64,000 bases of DNA from Halobacillus dabanensis (GCF_900114165.1 NZ_FOSB01000002.1:248001-312000); one strand, 5' to 3'; counted from the first letter of the stretch, positions 17,838-26,186 are shown. The notes: generated by a model not told the origin, from the letters alone. Translations and numbers: made by a program.

Positions 17838-19574
17838 TTACGCACTTTTTTCAATCGAATCATTATTCTTACCCGTAAGCGCCGAAGCAGCGGTAAGTAA
17901 AATCCAGAACGTAAAGACAAGGATGATCGCTCCGAAACTGAACAGCATCCAATCGCTTCCATCATTCCATGGAGCCCACTCTGTCCATACTTGAACAATC
18001 ATCGCCCATAGTGTCATGAACATAAGGAACACCATTGGTATAATCGTTGGCATATAGTTTCGTCCTTGACGTTTCAACCAAATCGATACAAGCAGCAAGC
18101 TGATTCCTGCAAGTAACTGGTTGGATGTCCCGAACAATGGCCAAAGCAGGTAACCACCGGAACCGAAACCTTTTGGACCTTGTGGAATCAACGTAAGAGC
18201 AGCACTGGAAACAACAGCGACCGTTGTTGCCACATGTGTTTTTGTTAAAGGGGTTACTTTATACTCCATCCCTAGTTCGGCAATGATATAGCGCATCAAT
18301 CGAACCGAAGAATCCAAAGTAGTTGCAGCGAAACTGACAACAATTACAGAGACGATCGTCGCTGCAACAGAAGCGGGGATACCAAGTCCGGAAGCTAGCT
18401 GACCAGCACCCTGGATGAAAACACCCAGCCCTGCATTACTCGCTTCAGCAAAACCACTATACGTCGCTGTGAATTCTCCTGCCGTCGGGAAGAACGTGAC
18501 AACAGCAATAATTGCCACAAGTGCTAAAGCACCTTCCCCGACAGAGCCGAGATAGCCGACGAAACGTGCTTCTGTTTCATTGTTCAATTGTTTCGATGTA
18601 GTACCCGAAGAGACAAGACCATGGAAACCTGAAATCGCACCACAGGCAATCGTAATGAATAACAGTGGGAACCAGGACGTATCTGCGGACGCATTCGTTA
18701 CAGGAGCCGTAATTTCCGGGTTTGTAAATAATAAACCTAGATACAGAAGCCCAAGACCTACGATCAGCTGATGGGAGTTAATGTAATCACGAGGCTGTAA
18801 CAACTTCCAAACTGGAAGCGTAGAAGCGATATAAACATACACCATCAAAACAACAATCCAAACGAAAAAGGCCATGGAGGTCGCATTAAGACCGAATAGT
18901 GTCGTTGCTCCTTCCCCACCAAAGTAACGGACAAGGTCGATTTGCAAGGCTGGGACATAACTTGCAACAATGGCAGCCAAATACATGACAGCAAGCGCAA
19001 CAATGGATGGTAAAAGCATGTTCCCCTGTTTCTTATAAACACTATACCCAATCCAAACCGCTAATGGAATCTGGATAAAGACAGACAAAACACTTGCCGG
19101 GAAAGAAATAAATAGATTAGCAATAACCCAGGCAAATACAGCGTTGACCATCAAGACAAGGAGTAAAATGATGAATAAGAACAACACTTTCGCTTTTTGT
19201 CCAATCAACTTACTTGCAAGGGTACCAATGGATTGTCCTTTATTTCTCACCGATAAAACGAGTGTACCGAAATCATGAACACCGGCAGCGAACACCGTTC
19301 CAAGCAATACCCAAAGTACCGCAGGCAGCCATCCCCAATAAACAGCAATCGCCGGCCCGACGATTGGTGCTGCTCCCGCTACCGAAGTAAAATGGTGTCC
19401 CCATAATACAAATTTGTTCGTCGGGACAAAATCGACGCCATCTTTATATTTGTGGGCTGGTGTGACATAGTTCGGATCAAGACGATAAATCTTTTCCGCA
19501 ATAAATTTGGAATAATACCGATAACCTAGAAAAAAGACAAGACCTCCAACAACAGCTAACCAAATACCACTCAC
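17838..19574 (-). CDS. cstA: Carbon starvation protein CstA, pyruvate/peptide transporter family
   Basis: Large membrane transporter (about 16 hydrophobic segments, 578 residues) of the CstA family; members take up pyruvate or peptides when preferred carbon is exhausted. Recognisable blocks are TSVAGAAPIVGPAIAVYWGW near residue 62, FGTLVLSVRNKGQSIG near 102, GAISGFHGLVSSGTTSKQL near 310, and GTSNQLLAG near 470. The start is taken at GTG 19574, five bases behind AGGAGGG. An ATG 15 bases upstream would contain this site. A sigma-A promoter and a cre site stand directly upstream, fitting catabolite repression. The next genes encode a protein ending in Cys-Cys and an ArsA-like ATPase. Confidence 0.9.
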   Translation of the reverse strand: MSGIWLAVVGGLVFFLGYRYYSKFIAEKIYRLDPNYVTPAHKYKDGVDFVPTNKFVLWGHHFTSVAGAAPIVGPAIAVYWGWLPAVLWVLLGTVFAAGVHDFGTLVLSVRNKGQSIGTLASKLIGQKAKVLFLFIILLLVLMVNAVFAWVIANLFISFPASVLSVFIQIPLAVWIGYSVYKKQGNMLLPSIVALAVMYLAAIVASYVPALQIDLVRYFGGEGATTLFGLNATSMAFFVWIVVLMVYVYIASTLPVWKLLQPRDYINSHQLIVGLGLLYLGLLFTNPEITAPVTNASADTSWFPLLFITIACGAISGFHGLVSSGTTSKQLNNETEARFVGYLGSVGEGALALVAIIAVVTFFPTAGEFTATYSGFAEASNAGLGVFIQGAGQLASGLGIPASVAATIVSVIVVSFAATTLDSSVRLMRYIIAELGMEYKVTPLTKTHVATTVAVVSSAALTLIPQGPKGFGSGGYLLWPLFGTSNQLLAGISLLLVSIWLKRQGRNYMPTIIPMVFLMFMTLWAMIVQVWTEWAPWNDGSDWMLFSFGAIILVFTFWILLTAASALTGKNNDSIEKSA

Positions 19575-19600
19575 AAAATCCCTCCTCATTCCTCCATTAA

Positions 19601-19614
19601 TGTATGCGTTTACA
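19601..19614. promoter_or_regulatory. cre-like CcpA operator of cstA
   Basis: TGTATGCGTTTACA agrees with the cre consensus TGWAANCGNTNWCA at 13 of 14 positions. It lies a few bases after the predicted transcription start and would block transcription on good carbon sources. Confidence 0.65.
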
Positions 19615-19624
19615 TACTAATGGT

Positions 19625-19654
19625 ATTATATATTACTTTTTGCGATAAATTCAA
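19625..19654 (-). promoter_or_regulatory. Sigma-A promoter of cstA
   Basis: On the minus strand TTGAAT, an 18-base spacer and TATAAT. The expected start near 19618 puts the cre site at about +4 to +17. Confidence 0.6.
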
Positions 19655-19691
19655 TCTTATATACAGATTTTTCTGAAAATAATAATAAATA

Positions 19692-19723
19692 CAAAAAAAG
19701 AGAGAAGTTTTTTCTTCTCTCTT
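19692..19723 (-). terminator. Intrinsic terminator overlapping the acyltransferase stop
   Basis: AAGAGAGAAG and CTTCTCTCTT pair around six T, and the minus strand ends in a T-run. Confidence 0.68.
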
Positions 19724-20855
19724 ACTGAGCCGATGCTTTTATTTCATTTTGTTTTTTTTCAGAGCGTGTTAGTCCTAAAAAGGCAGGTTTTCCATTCGGC
19801 AACTTCCCGAAGAACAAGCTGGCAAAAGGCAGGTAACGATGTGTTAGCCAAATGATGACGTAACACAAAAATAGGGTCAGTAAAAATCGTAGTGAAATCC
19901 CAATGTGGAACCAGTAATTACTTGGTGTTGGAATGACCTGGGCTACTACTTTCAAAACAATAGGGTGAAGTAAATAAAACCCGAAAGAATAAACTGCTAT
20001 GTTTTTTACGTATGGCATGAGGAATTGCCATTTGCGTGCAGTCATTTCCATTAAACGGAACATCACATAGCTTCCAACCACCATATAAGCCAGATTTACT
20101 AATAAGTAAGCCCAACCTGGCAAATAAAAGGAAGATACGGTATAAAGATGGTAATATAACTGAGCAGTTGCCACTCCGGCTATAACAGCAATAATCGTCC
20201 ATACAATGGTAGACCAATTATAAATCTTCTGTTTTTGTTCTTTGAAGTTTATTCCAATCCAGGCCCCTAACAAATAAGGCCCCATACTACCAAAAAAGAA
20301 AGTAAAAGGAATCAACTGAAATTCACGGTTCAGAAAGTAGTAGGATACTTGTATTCCAATTCCGAAAAGCCATAAATACTTTCGGAAGAACGTTATTTTT
20401 TTTACCGCAAATAAAATAGCAGGAAAAAAGAGATAAAATTGCACAATTAAGAAAATAAAATGAAGCTGGTAGTAGGATTCCCCTTTTAAGATTCGCATAC
20501 CTATCTCGCTGACATTGAAACTAACAGCTCCTATATAAACGGAAAAAGCTTCATAGAATATTGCCCACAAAAGATACGGTACAACAATATACAATGCCCT
20601 TTTTTTATAAAAAGACTTTAACTCATTCCAATCCATTTTTTGACTAATATATTTATAAAAGAATACCATTGCCGTAATCATAATGAATATTCCTGCCTCT
20701 ATTCTTATGATTCTATTTAGGAAATGATATTTAGCGAATGCATCACCGTCGGCCGGTAAGATGGAAGCATACGTACCCGTGACATGCACAAGAACCACCA
20801 GGACCATGGCGAAGAGTCGCAATAAAAAGATAGACTCAATTTTTTCTCTAGCCAT
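19722..20855 (-). CDS. Membrane acyltransferase (acyltransferase-3 family)
   Basis: Polytopic protein of about ten helices in the acyltransferase-3 family (OafA/WecH type), which O-acetylates or succinylates sugars, peptidoglycan or exopolymers. The family opening is present: FLLRLFAMVLVVLVHVTGTY holds the conserved Arg and His near residues 12-25. A second arginine-rich loop (KKRALYIVVPYLLW) follows near 85. HPIVLKV near 300 belongs to the late conserved helix. I prefer ATG 20855 (MAREKIES), with AAAAGGATG at proper distance, over the ATG nine bases earlier. It is a single gene between cstA and the gas vesicle cluster. The acceptor is unknown. Confidence 0.78.
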   Translation of the reverse strand: MAREKIESIFLLRLFAMVLVVLVHVTGTYASILPADGDAFAKYHFLNRIIRIEAGIFIMITAMVFFYKYISQKMDWNELKSFYKKRALYIVVPYLLWAIFYEAFSVYIGAVSFNVSEIGMRILKGESYYQLHFIFLIVQFYLFFPAILFAVKKITFFRKYLWLFGIGIQVSYYFLNREFQLIPFTFFFGSMGPYLLGAWIGINFKEQKQKIYNWSTIVWTIIAVIAGVATAQLYYHLYTVSSFYLPGWAYLLVNLAYMVVGSYVMFRLMEMTARKWQFLMPYVKNIAVYSFGFYLLHPIVLKVVAQVIPTPSNYWFHIGISLRFLLTLFLCYVIIWLTHRYLPFASLFFGKLPNGKPAFLGLTRSEKKQNEIKASAQ

Positions 20856-20947
20856 TAAAAACATCCTTTTTATTATGATAAACTCTCCTTATCTTACCAT
20901 GGTCTAGCTCGATTTTAATAATTTTTTTGATTTTGTTATCTATTATT

Positions 20948-20962
20948 ATATTACTGTAATAT
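20948..20962. promoter_or_regulatory. Perfect 15-base palindrome, possible operator
   Basis: ATATTAC-T-GTAATAT lies about 95 bases upstream of the acyltransferase start and behind the gas vesicle operon. Confidence 0.25.
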
Positions 20963-20970
20963 CAGAGTGA

Positions 20971-20996
20971 AAAATTTCCTCCATAGGATGAAGGAA
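20971..20996 (-). terminator. Weak terminator of the gas vesicle operon
   Basis: TTCCT and AGGAA pair, and ATTTTT follows on the minus strand. It is the only candidate after gvpU. Confidence 0.4.
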
Positions 20997-21002
20997 CACT
21001 TC

Positions 21003-21362
21003 TTACGTGTTATCAATTTTACCTAAGAAAAAACCATCCACTTCGTCCAATTTCCCACGCCAGTAAAACGTTCCTTCCGAAGGAGTAGGTTGAGCATCCC
21101 CATTGTAAACTTGTGCATTTTCCAAATGGATATACTGAACCTCTTCTTGAGAAAAATTCGCTTCACTCGCTTGAGAAAGTTTCCGACTTAACTCTTGGGC
21201 TATTTCATCCCCACCCTCAAATGTCCCGCTCAATGACTGCAAATATTTCTGGGCGGAAACGGTTGTACCGGTAATTAGAGCACCATGGAGATTCAGGGTA
21301 ATGTCTAAAGAAAAATCTCCCTTGTTCGCTGCTTTTACAAAGTTTCTTAAAATGTTATCCAT
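21003..21362 (-). CDS. gvpU: Gas vesicle protein GvpU
   Basis: Last gene of the cluster, 119 residues. The sequence fits GvpU: an N-terminal helix (MDNILRNFVKAANKGDF), then TLNLHGALITGTTVSAQKYL, and a beta-rich end with FYWRGKLDEVDGFFLG. In Priestia megaterium GvpU is an accessory factor linked to vesicle clustering and is not a shell component. The position after gvpT matches that species. It lies 29 bases past the gvpT stop and is followed only by a weak terminator. Confidence 0.8.
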   Translation of the reverse strand: MDNILRNFVKAANKGDFSLDITLNLHGALITGTTVSAQKYLQSLSGTFEGGDEIAQELSRKLSQASEANFSQEEVQYIHLENAQVYNGDAQPTPSEGTFYWRGKLDEVDGFFLGKIDNT

Positions 21363-21391
21363 CTAATCCCACGCTCCTTTTTGGATTGTTT

Positions 21392-22165
21392 TTATTTGGT
21401 CGTATCATCGTTGACAGTCAATTTCGTTTTTCCCTGGCTTGCTTCTGCTTGTTGTTTCTCCTGATTTTCTTCCTCAACATCATTGGATTCATTTTGGTTG
21501 TCCGGATTAGAGTTATCTGCTGAGGATTGTGCTTCTTCCTTTGGTTGAGCTTCTCCCTTAGACTGTTCCTCTTCCTCTGTTGGAACTTCTCCCTTAGGCT
21601 GACCCTCTTCCTCTGTTGGAACTTCTCCCTTAGGCTGACCCTCTTCCTCTGTTTGAACTTCTCCCTTAGGCTGACCCTCTTCCTCTGTTTGAACTTCTCC
21701 CTTAGGTTGCTCCTCTTCCTCTGATTGAACTTCTCCCTTAGGTTGCTCCTTTTCCTTTAATTGTACTTCTTCTTCCGTTGCGGATGTTTCTCCCACAGAA
21801 GATTCCTGTTGTTTCTGAGAAAGATCTGTACCTTCTAGCGTCGATGTCTTCTCATTGGACTCTTCTTTTTCACTAGAGTTCGAACCCTTCTTAACTTTGT
21901 CTTTTACGTTTTGAGTGAGTTCCCCTGTCTTATCTTTCGTTTGATTCTTCCAATCTTTCAACTTATCCTCAGCTTTGCCCGCTTTTTCTTTTACAGCCTC
22001 ACCAGCTTCACCGGCTTTACTCGGTTTCATAAATAAGCCCGCTGCCGCTCCAACGACTCCTCCTACGATTGCCCTCGTCACCTTGCTATTCTTTTTATTT
22101 TCACTCTTGTTCTGCTCGTTTTCCTTGCTTTGCTGTGTGTTCAGCTCTGTTTTCGCTTCACTCAT
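21392..22165 (-). CDS. gvpT: GvpT-like protein with YtxH-type N-terminus and acidic repeats
   Basis: The 257 residues have three parts. Residues 1-30 are charged. About 31-48 (AIVGGVVGAAAGLFMKP) are a small hydrophobic Gly-rich segment like that of YtxH/GvpP-type proteins. The rest is amphipathic helix and then low-complexity Glu/Gln/Lys. The latter contains six tandem units with the period EEEGQPKGEVQT, encoded by 36-bp repeats. Position between gvpJ and gvpU identifies it as the GvpT counterpart. Its role in vesicle formation is not well defined. The RBS is AAGGAGAG, with ATG at 22165. Length probably varies between strains because of the repeats. Confidence 0.68.
   Translation of the reverse strand: MSEAKTELNTQQSKENEQNKSENKKNSKVTRAIVGGVVGAAAGLFMKPSKAGEAGEAVKEKAGKAEDKLKDWKNQTKDKTGELTQNVKDKVKKGSNSSEKEESNEKTSTLEGTDLSQKQQESSVGETSATEEEVQLKEKEQPKGEVQSEEEEQPKGEVQTEEEGQPKGEVQTEEEGQPKGEVPTEEEGQPKGEVPTEEEEQSKGEAQPKEEAQSSADNSNPDNQNESNDVEEENQEKQQAEASQGKTKLTVNDDTTK
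21551..21766 (-). repeat. 36-bp tandem repeat inside gvpT
   Basis: The string TTCTCCCTTA recurs at 21551, 21587, 21623, 21659, 21695 and 21731, exactly 36 bases apart, with few substitutions. The two or three central units are nearly identical, which points to recent expansion. Confidence 0.85.
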
Positions 22166-22223
22166 CCTTATCTCTCCTTATTCATTTTATAAGTTTCTTA
22201 GATTCGTCTAAGAGATTTCTCCC

Positions 22224-22538
22224 TCACCGTTCATAAGTCTGGTTCATTTTCTTCTCCAATTGTTCGATGCGCTTTTGCAGTTGTTCGTTCTCTTTTTCAA
22301 GAGCTTCGGTATTGGACTCGGCCGCTTTTGAATTCAAATATGGATCCGTTTCCCACCAGTCCATTCCAATTTCCTTGGCTTTATCGACTGAAGCTACGAT
22401 TAAACGGATTTTAATTGTCAGTAATTCCACATCCGCTAACCCGACTCTAATATCGCCTGCAATGACGACACCTTTATCTAATACCGTTTCTAAAACATCG
22501 ACAATACTGTTCGATTGGGTAGGATGTTCGATGGACAT
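22224..22538 (-). CDS. gvpJ: Gas vesicle protein GvpJ (GvpA-family minor protein)
   Basis: GvpA-like core at residues 10-65 (VDVLETVLDKGVVIAGDIRV, VELLTIKIRLIVASVDKA) followed by a coiled-coil tail (EALEKENEQLQKRIEQLEKK). GvpJ proteins are essential minor components thought to nucleate or cap the cone. It differs from the main shell protein by DWWETDPYL after the core. It lies 16 bases downstream of gvpK and 58 bases ahead of gvpT. Confidence 0.88.
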   Translation of the reverse strand: MSIEHPTQSNSIVDVLETVLDKGVVIAGDIRVGLADVELLTIKIRLIVASVDKAKEIGMDWWETDPYLNSKAAESNTEALEKENEQLQKRIEQLEKKMNQTYER

Positions 22539-22554
22539 TGGTGACGCCTCCTTC

Positions 22555-22854
22555 TTATAACAAGTTACCTAAAGGTCCTAAATCGATATTCAGGTCTTCA
22601 TCCTCCAGGTCAAAAATTTCTTTAAGCTCGTCCATCTTTCCCTCGAGGTTCATAAGAGCGACCCCCAACTGTTCGATTTGGTCTTCCGTCAATGTTCCAC
22701 CATCGACACGTCGGATCGCTTGTTTTTCCACTAACTGTCTCAACAGTTCGATCACAGTCATCACAAGTTGAGCGAGACCTTGTTCCGCTCCATCCGGATC
22801 TAAATTTATTCTTCCACTTTTAAGAGGCTGATGTTCAAGATCTTTCTGTGGCAC
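22555..22854 (-). CDS. gvpK: Gas vesicle protein GvpK
   Basis: The 99 residues match GvpK: RINLDPDGAEQGLAQLVMTV near 15, LLRQLVEKQAIRRVDGGTL, then QIEQLGVALMNLE. It is essential for vesicle formation in other species, with a proposed assembly role. The GTG at 22854 stands nine bases behind AAAGGAGG inside the end of gvpS, so the two genes overlap by 20 bases and are probably coupled. Confidence 0.9.
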   Translation of the reverse strand: MPQKDLEHQPLKSGRINLDPDGAEQGLAQLVMTVIELLRQLVEKQAIRRVDGGTLTEDQIEQLGVALMNLEGKMDELKEIFDLEDEDLNIDLGPLGNLL

Positions 22855-23098
22855 GTGCTAACGCCTCCTTTTCCCTATCCATATTTTCTGAACTTAACGA
22901 ACTGACCAGATCATCCTGTGCGGATTGCACAAGTGTTTCCACAGACGAGATCAAAACCTTCAAATCTAAATACACGAGGTCGATGCCTGCAATGGAAATA
23001 ACAATATCTCCTTTGATGGCTACCCCTTTATCAAGGACGGTATCTAAAATATCTATTAGTGCAATTTCTCTATTTACAAAATTTTCCCGATGGGACAC
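22835..23098 (-). CDS. gvpS: Gas vesicle protein GvpS (GvpA-family minor protein)
   Basis: Third GvpA-related protein here, 87 residues. The core ALIDILDTVLDKGVAIKGDI and IAGIDLVYLDLKVLISSVET follow the GvpA pattern with a more hydrophobic second strand. The tail is short and polar. It starts with GTG immediately after the gvpL stop codon, indicating translational coupling. The position between gvpL and gvpK matches Priestia megaterium. Confidence 0.85.
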   Translation of the reverse strand: MSHRENFVNREIALIDILDTVLDKGVAIKGDIVISIAGIDLVYLDLKVLISSVETLVQSAQDDLVSSLSSENMDREKEALARATERS

Positions 23099-23917
23099 TT
23101 ATTCCACCTCACTTTTGGAGAGGGTTGAAAAGTGATAAACCGGCCATGGGCCTGTAACCTCAATGTGCCACCCGGTGGATTCTCCTTCTTCATTAGCCTT
23201 TGTCACACTGCTTAGAAATTTTTCCACTTGTTCCTTATCAATCAGGTAAGCGCAGTTCCAGCACATGTCTTCCTCTTTGCCTGTCACACTTTTATTCCAA
23301 ACCTTTTTCTCTGCAGTTTCTTCACATAGGTCACTCCAGTCCCTATGTATTTGGTTGACATAGGATTGTTGTTCTTGAACTACTTGTTCATCAATGAACT
23401 GATCCAGTTTCTTTTTTTGTAAATATTGCATCCCCTTAGACATTTGAGAGATTTCCTCCCGCTTTTTTTGAATATCTGGATGATGCTCTGCGACCTGTTC
23501 TTTTAATTGACCTGGATGATTATATATTTTCACATTCCATTCTTCTTTACCTGATAGTTTTTGCAGAAGTATGGCCCATTCCGTTTCGTGAGCATCCATT
23601 TTTTTCTCTAAACTCGTTTCACTTTCTAAAATGGTACAAAATTTCATCGGAATGAGTGTCGCCATTTCTTTCAGTTCCATTAATATTTCGTGGTGAAGAT
23701 AGGCTTTCTCCTGGACCCAATCCATCTGGTTCGTCTTGACTTCCAACACTTCTTCACCGAATTCTTCCACTTCGACAGGACTTACAATTGCGGCGCACTC
23801 TCCATATGCGATTACTTCCACATTATTCTTTCCGTCGATGGTTTTCATTTGGGAAAACTCTTTGTCTTCCACTTCGTCTTTCAAGGCGATTCCATATAAA
23901 TAAAGTAATCTTGCCAT
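23099..23917 (-). CDS. gvpL: Gas vesicle protein GvpL (GvpF/GvpL family)
   Basis: GvpF/L proteins are soluble assembly factors with two ferredoxin-like domains; they bind GvpA and are thought to act early. The 272 residues show YLYGIALKD at the N-terminus, the ETEWAILLQKLSGKEEWNVK block near 128 that opens the second domain, CAYLIDKEQVEKFLSSV near 230 and the family ending VTGPWPVYHFS. It is about 25% similar by eye to GvpF in the same operon, which has the equivalent GPWPAYNF end. The gvpG stop lies 13 bases upstream of its start. Confidence 0.86.
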   Translation of the reverse strand: MARLLYLYGIALKDEVEDKEFSQMKTIDGKNNVEVIAYGECAAIVSPVEVEEFGEEVLEVKTNQMDWVQEKAYLHHEILMELKEMATLIPMKFCTILESETSLEKKMDAHETEWAILLQKLSGKEEWNVKIYNHPGQLKEQVAEHHPDIQKKREEISQMSKGMQYLQKKKLDQFIDEQVVQEQQSYVNQIHRDWSDLCEETAEKKVWNKSVTGKEEDMCWNCAYLIDKEQVEKFLSSVTKANEEGESTGWHIEVTGPWPVYHFSTLSKSEVE

Positions 23918-23930
23918 GATAAAAAACTCC

Positions 23931-24185
23931 CTATCCCCTTTTCGTCAAATGCTCCCATTGCTCCATCTCAAGCTTTTTGGCCACCTCGTATCGAACGAGC
24001 AATTCCTCTTCTTGCTGCTCATAAAACTCCTCAGAGATTTCCTCCAATTCATACATCATCTGCAACTGGATCAGCTTTTTCTGAATATGTTCCAGATCAT
24101 ACATTTCCTTATCCACTTCTTCTTTGACATGCTCGCCAACCTTTTTTATTAGATTGATCGGGGAAGTGAATAACTTATGAATCAT
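23931..24185 (-). CDS. gvpG: Gas vesicle protein GvpG
   Basis: Small helical protein (84 residues) with the GvpG layout: LFTSPINLIKKVGEHVKEEV at the start, then a long coiled coil with LEHIQKKLIQLQMMYELEEI. It is a conserved accessory factor, probably chaperone-like. Its ATG overlaps the gvpF stop by four bases. Confidence 0.84.
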   Translation of the reverse strand: MIHKLFTSPINLIKKVGEHVKEEVDKEMYDLEHIQKKLIQLQMMYELEEISEEFYEQQEEELLVRYEVAKKLEMEQWEHLTKRG

Positions 24186-24943
24186 GAAGCTTCCACTTTC
24201 AATTTAATATTAATGAAGTTATAGGCAGGCCATGGTCCGGTGTACTTGAAATCCACATAATCCTTCCACTTCTCATGAAGCTCATTCACCCGCTCATCAA
24301 ACGCTTCCTCCCGATCCCGATCGATCAAATAAGCTCCATTTAGAAGCATTTTTTCTCCTATCGTTTCATTCACTTTGGCAGCTTCAGATAATTCTACAAG
24401 AGGGGTATGAATATTCTCTTCGACATCTTGTTGGATTTTGGTAAAGAAATCACGCGCCATTTCACCAAGTTGGATACGATCAAAATATCCAGCCGCTTCA
24501 GACTTATTCGCAACCGTCTCTTTTTGTTTAAGGATCTTGTCATTTTGTTGGACTTGATCTTCCAGCCATTCTTTTTTGCCAACAACCTTCAAGCCGATTT
24601 CTATTTTATTTCTTACTTCCCCAAACAACTTCGCCAATTGTGGATAAAGGTTTTCGATCAGTACTTTCGTGTCTTCCTTTGTGTTGAATACATTTCCGAA
24701 ACTGATGGGAACAACAGAACTTTCACTTTCCATCACTCGTGAAATGACTTGCTGATGGGTAAATAACGCATTTTTCTTCGGGTGATAGATTTTAATGGGG
24801 GCTTCCACTGCTACCATTGCTGCGTCTTTATAATGAACAGTGAAAATCTCTCTTTCTTCTCCTTCAAAATCAATCGTTCCAAAATGTTTTTCTTGCTCAG
24901 TTTGAATACAACAGAATACATAAATACCTATATCCTCAGCCAT
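24182..24943 (-). CDS. gvpF: Gas vesicle protein GvpF (GvpF/GvpL family)
   Basis: First of the two GvpF/L paralogues, 253 residues. It opens with GIYVFCCIQTEQEKHFG, keeps VVPISFGNVFNTKED near 90 and LFGEVRNKIEIGLKVVGKKE near 122 between the two ferredoxin-like domains, and ends with YTGPWPAYNFINI. In crystallised homologues GvpF binds the shell protein and sits at the gas-facing side. It is coupled to gvpG by a four-base overlap and follows gvpN by 13 bases. Confidence 0.88.
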   Translation of the reverse strand: MAEDIGIYVFCCIQTEQEKHFGTIDFEGEEREIFTVHYKDAAMVAVEAPIKIYHPKKNALFTHQQVISRVMESESSVVPISFGNVFNTKEDTKVLIENLYPQLAKLFGEVRNKIEIGLKVVGKKEWLEDQVQQNDKILKQKETVANKSEAAGYFDRIQLGEMARDFFTKIQQDVEENIHTPLVELSEAAKVNETIGEKMLLNGAYLIDRDREEAFDERVNELHEKWKDYVDFKYTGPWPAYNFINIKLKVEAS

Positions 24944-24956
24944 AAATAATTTCCTC

Positions 24957-25862
24957 CTATATCTTCTTACACTGAGTCAGAATCGTTTCTTTCACTTTCT
25001 TTTCATCCATTTCACTTGTAACAAATGAAAAATACGTCAAATCTAAACATAGATTCTGAAACTCTTCATTGTTTCCGTCGATAGAAATCCCTGTTTGTCT
25101 AGCGATATCTGCAATCATGATCGACGCACGTAAACTTAGTGGTACTTCATTTCTCTGTACCATTTGGTTCAATCCCCTTATAAACTGGACGATCGCTTCC
25201 GCTTTTTCCTGGCGGATTCCTGTCCGTTCCATGACGACTGCGATCTCTGCCTCTTCGGTCATATGGTCAAGAGGGATGGATATCATCCGGTCCATCAACG
25301 CATCCTGAGTGTCATATACCCCGACATACTCGGCAGGATTACTCGTAAACACCACTCGGAAATCAGGGTGTACACGAATATGTGACTGCTTGCTTTTTGA
25401 TCCATATAAAGGGAGGACTTTCTCCTCAAGCACGGAAAGAAACAAGTTATTCGTATCCGGGGAGGACCTCGTAAACTCATCGTAGATCAACGTGTGACCA
25501 TTTTTGACTGCCTCATAAAGATGACCACTCACCCAATCTTCTGTGACATTTTCTTCGATTTTTCTAACTGTTTTAACGAAGTTATCATTCAGCTTCTTAC
25601 GGTTGTAACCCTTATAAGCTCCGATAAGATCATCATTCGTTAAATCTTTATTCCCTGTAAGTAATGTCACAGGTCTGTTCCTTTGTTTCGCCACATGAAT
25701 GGCTAAAGTGGTTTTACCGATGCCTGAAGGTCCCGTATAGTGAACGGGATAGCCTGCAGATAAATAATTTAACGAACGCCGGATCAAGCTTTTGTAAAAG
25801 GGTTGGTCATAAACATTTGTACTCGGAGAGGTGTTTTGTTTTATTTGTTTTAATGTCGTCAA
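24957..25862 (-). CDS. gvpN: Gas vesicle AAA+ ATPase GvpN (MoxR-like)
   Basis: MoxR-type AAA+ ATPase needed for growth of vesicles beyond small bicones. Walker A GPSGIGKTTLA is near residue 47, Walker B GHTLIYDEFTRS near 124, sensor 1 RVVFTSNPAEYVGVYDTQDA near 170, and the arginine-finger region DRMISIPLDHMTEE near 193. I choose TTG 25862, which follows GGGAGGGGG by four bases. The frame extends to an ATG at 25898, which overlaps the gvpR stop and lacks a site. That gives 301 residues, close to characterised GvpN proteins. Confidence 0.9.
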   Translation of the reverse strand: MTTLKQIKQNTSPSTNVYDQPFYKSLIRRSLNYLSAGYPVHYTGPSGIGKTTLAIHVAKQRNRPVTLLTGNKDLTNDDLIGAYKGYNRKKLNDNFVKTVRKIEENVTEDWVSGHLYEAVKNGHTLIYDEFTRSSPDTNNLFLSVLEEKVLPLYGSKSKQSHIRVHPDFRVVFTSNPAEYVGVYDTQDALMDRMISIPLDHMTEEAEIAVVMERTGIRQEKAEAIVQFIRGLNQMVQRNEVPLSLRASIMIADIARQTGISIDGNNEEFQNLCLDLTYFSFVTSEMDEKKVKETILTQCKKI

Positions 25863-25875
25863 CTGTCCCCCTCCC

Positions 25876-26136
25876 TTACTGCTCGACTTGTTCTTCAATG
25901 TCGCTGCGATATCTCAAGCTTAAACGTGAGAATCCCGTTACCTCGATATTTTCATCAAGGAAAACTTCATATAAACCAACCATCTGATCTCTTGCATACT
26001 TTTTCATATATTCCTTCTCTTCGATAACTTCTACCAACACGCGCCACTCCTGATCTTTCTTTCTAGCTGAAATGATTTTATGAGGAGGGGCAATGTTTTC
26101 ATTAAAAAATTCTGAGACTTCATTCAAAACCTTCAT
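25876..26136 (-). CDS. gvpR: Gas vesicle GvpO-family protein (GvpR in Priestia nomenclature)
   Basis: The 86 residues match the GvpO family: HKIISARKKDQEWRVLVEVI near 18, YMKKYARDQMVGLYEVFLDE near 43 and a closing GFSRLSLRYRSDIEE. In halophilic archaea GvpO influences expression and assembly; in Priestia the gene in this position is gvpR. It is separated from gvpB by 96 bases that contain a hairpin, so it is probably expressed less than the shell gene. Confidence 0.78.
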   Translation of the reverse strand: MKVLNEVSEFFNENIAPPHKIISARKKDQEWRVLVEVIEEKEYMKKYARDQMVGLYEVFLDENIEVTGFSRLSLRYRSDIEEQVEQ

Positions 26137-26186
26137 GCTGCTGCATCCCTCTCTTTTTCTATGGACTCATATCTTATAGAAGAAGC

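Noticed and set aside
21551..21766. CRISPR-like spacing of 36-bp repeats
   Set aside because: The units are contiguous without unique spacers and are in frame inside gvpT.
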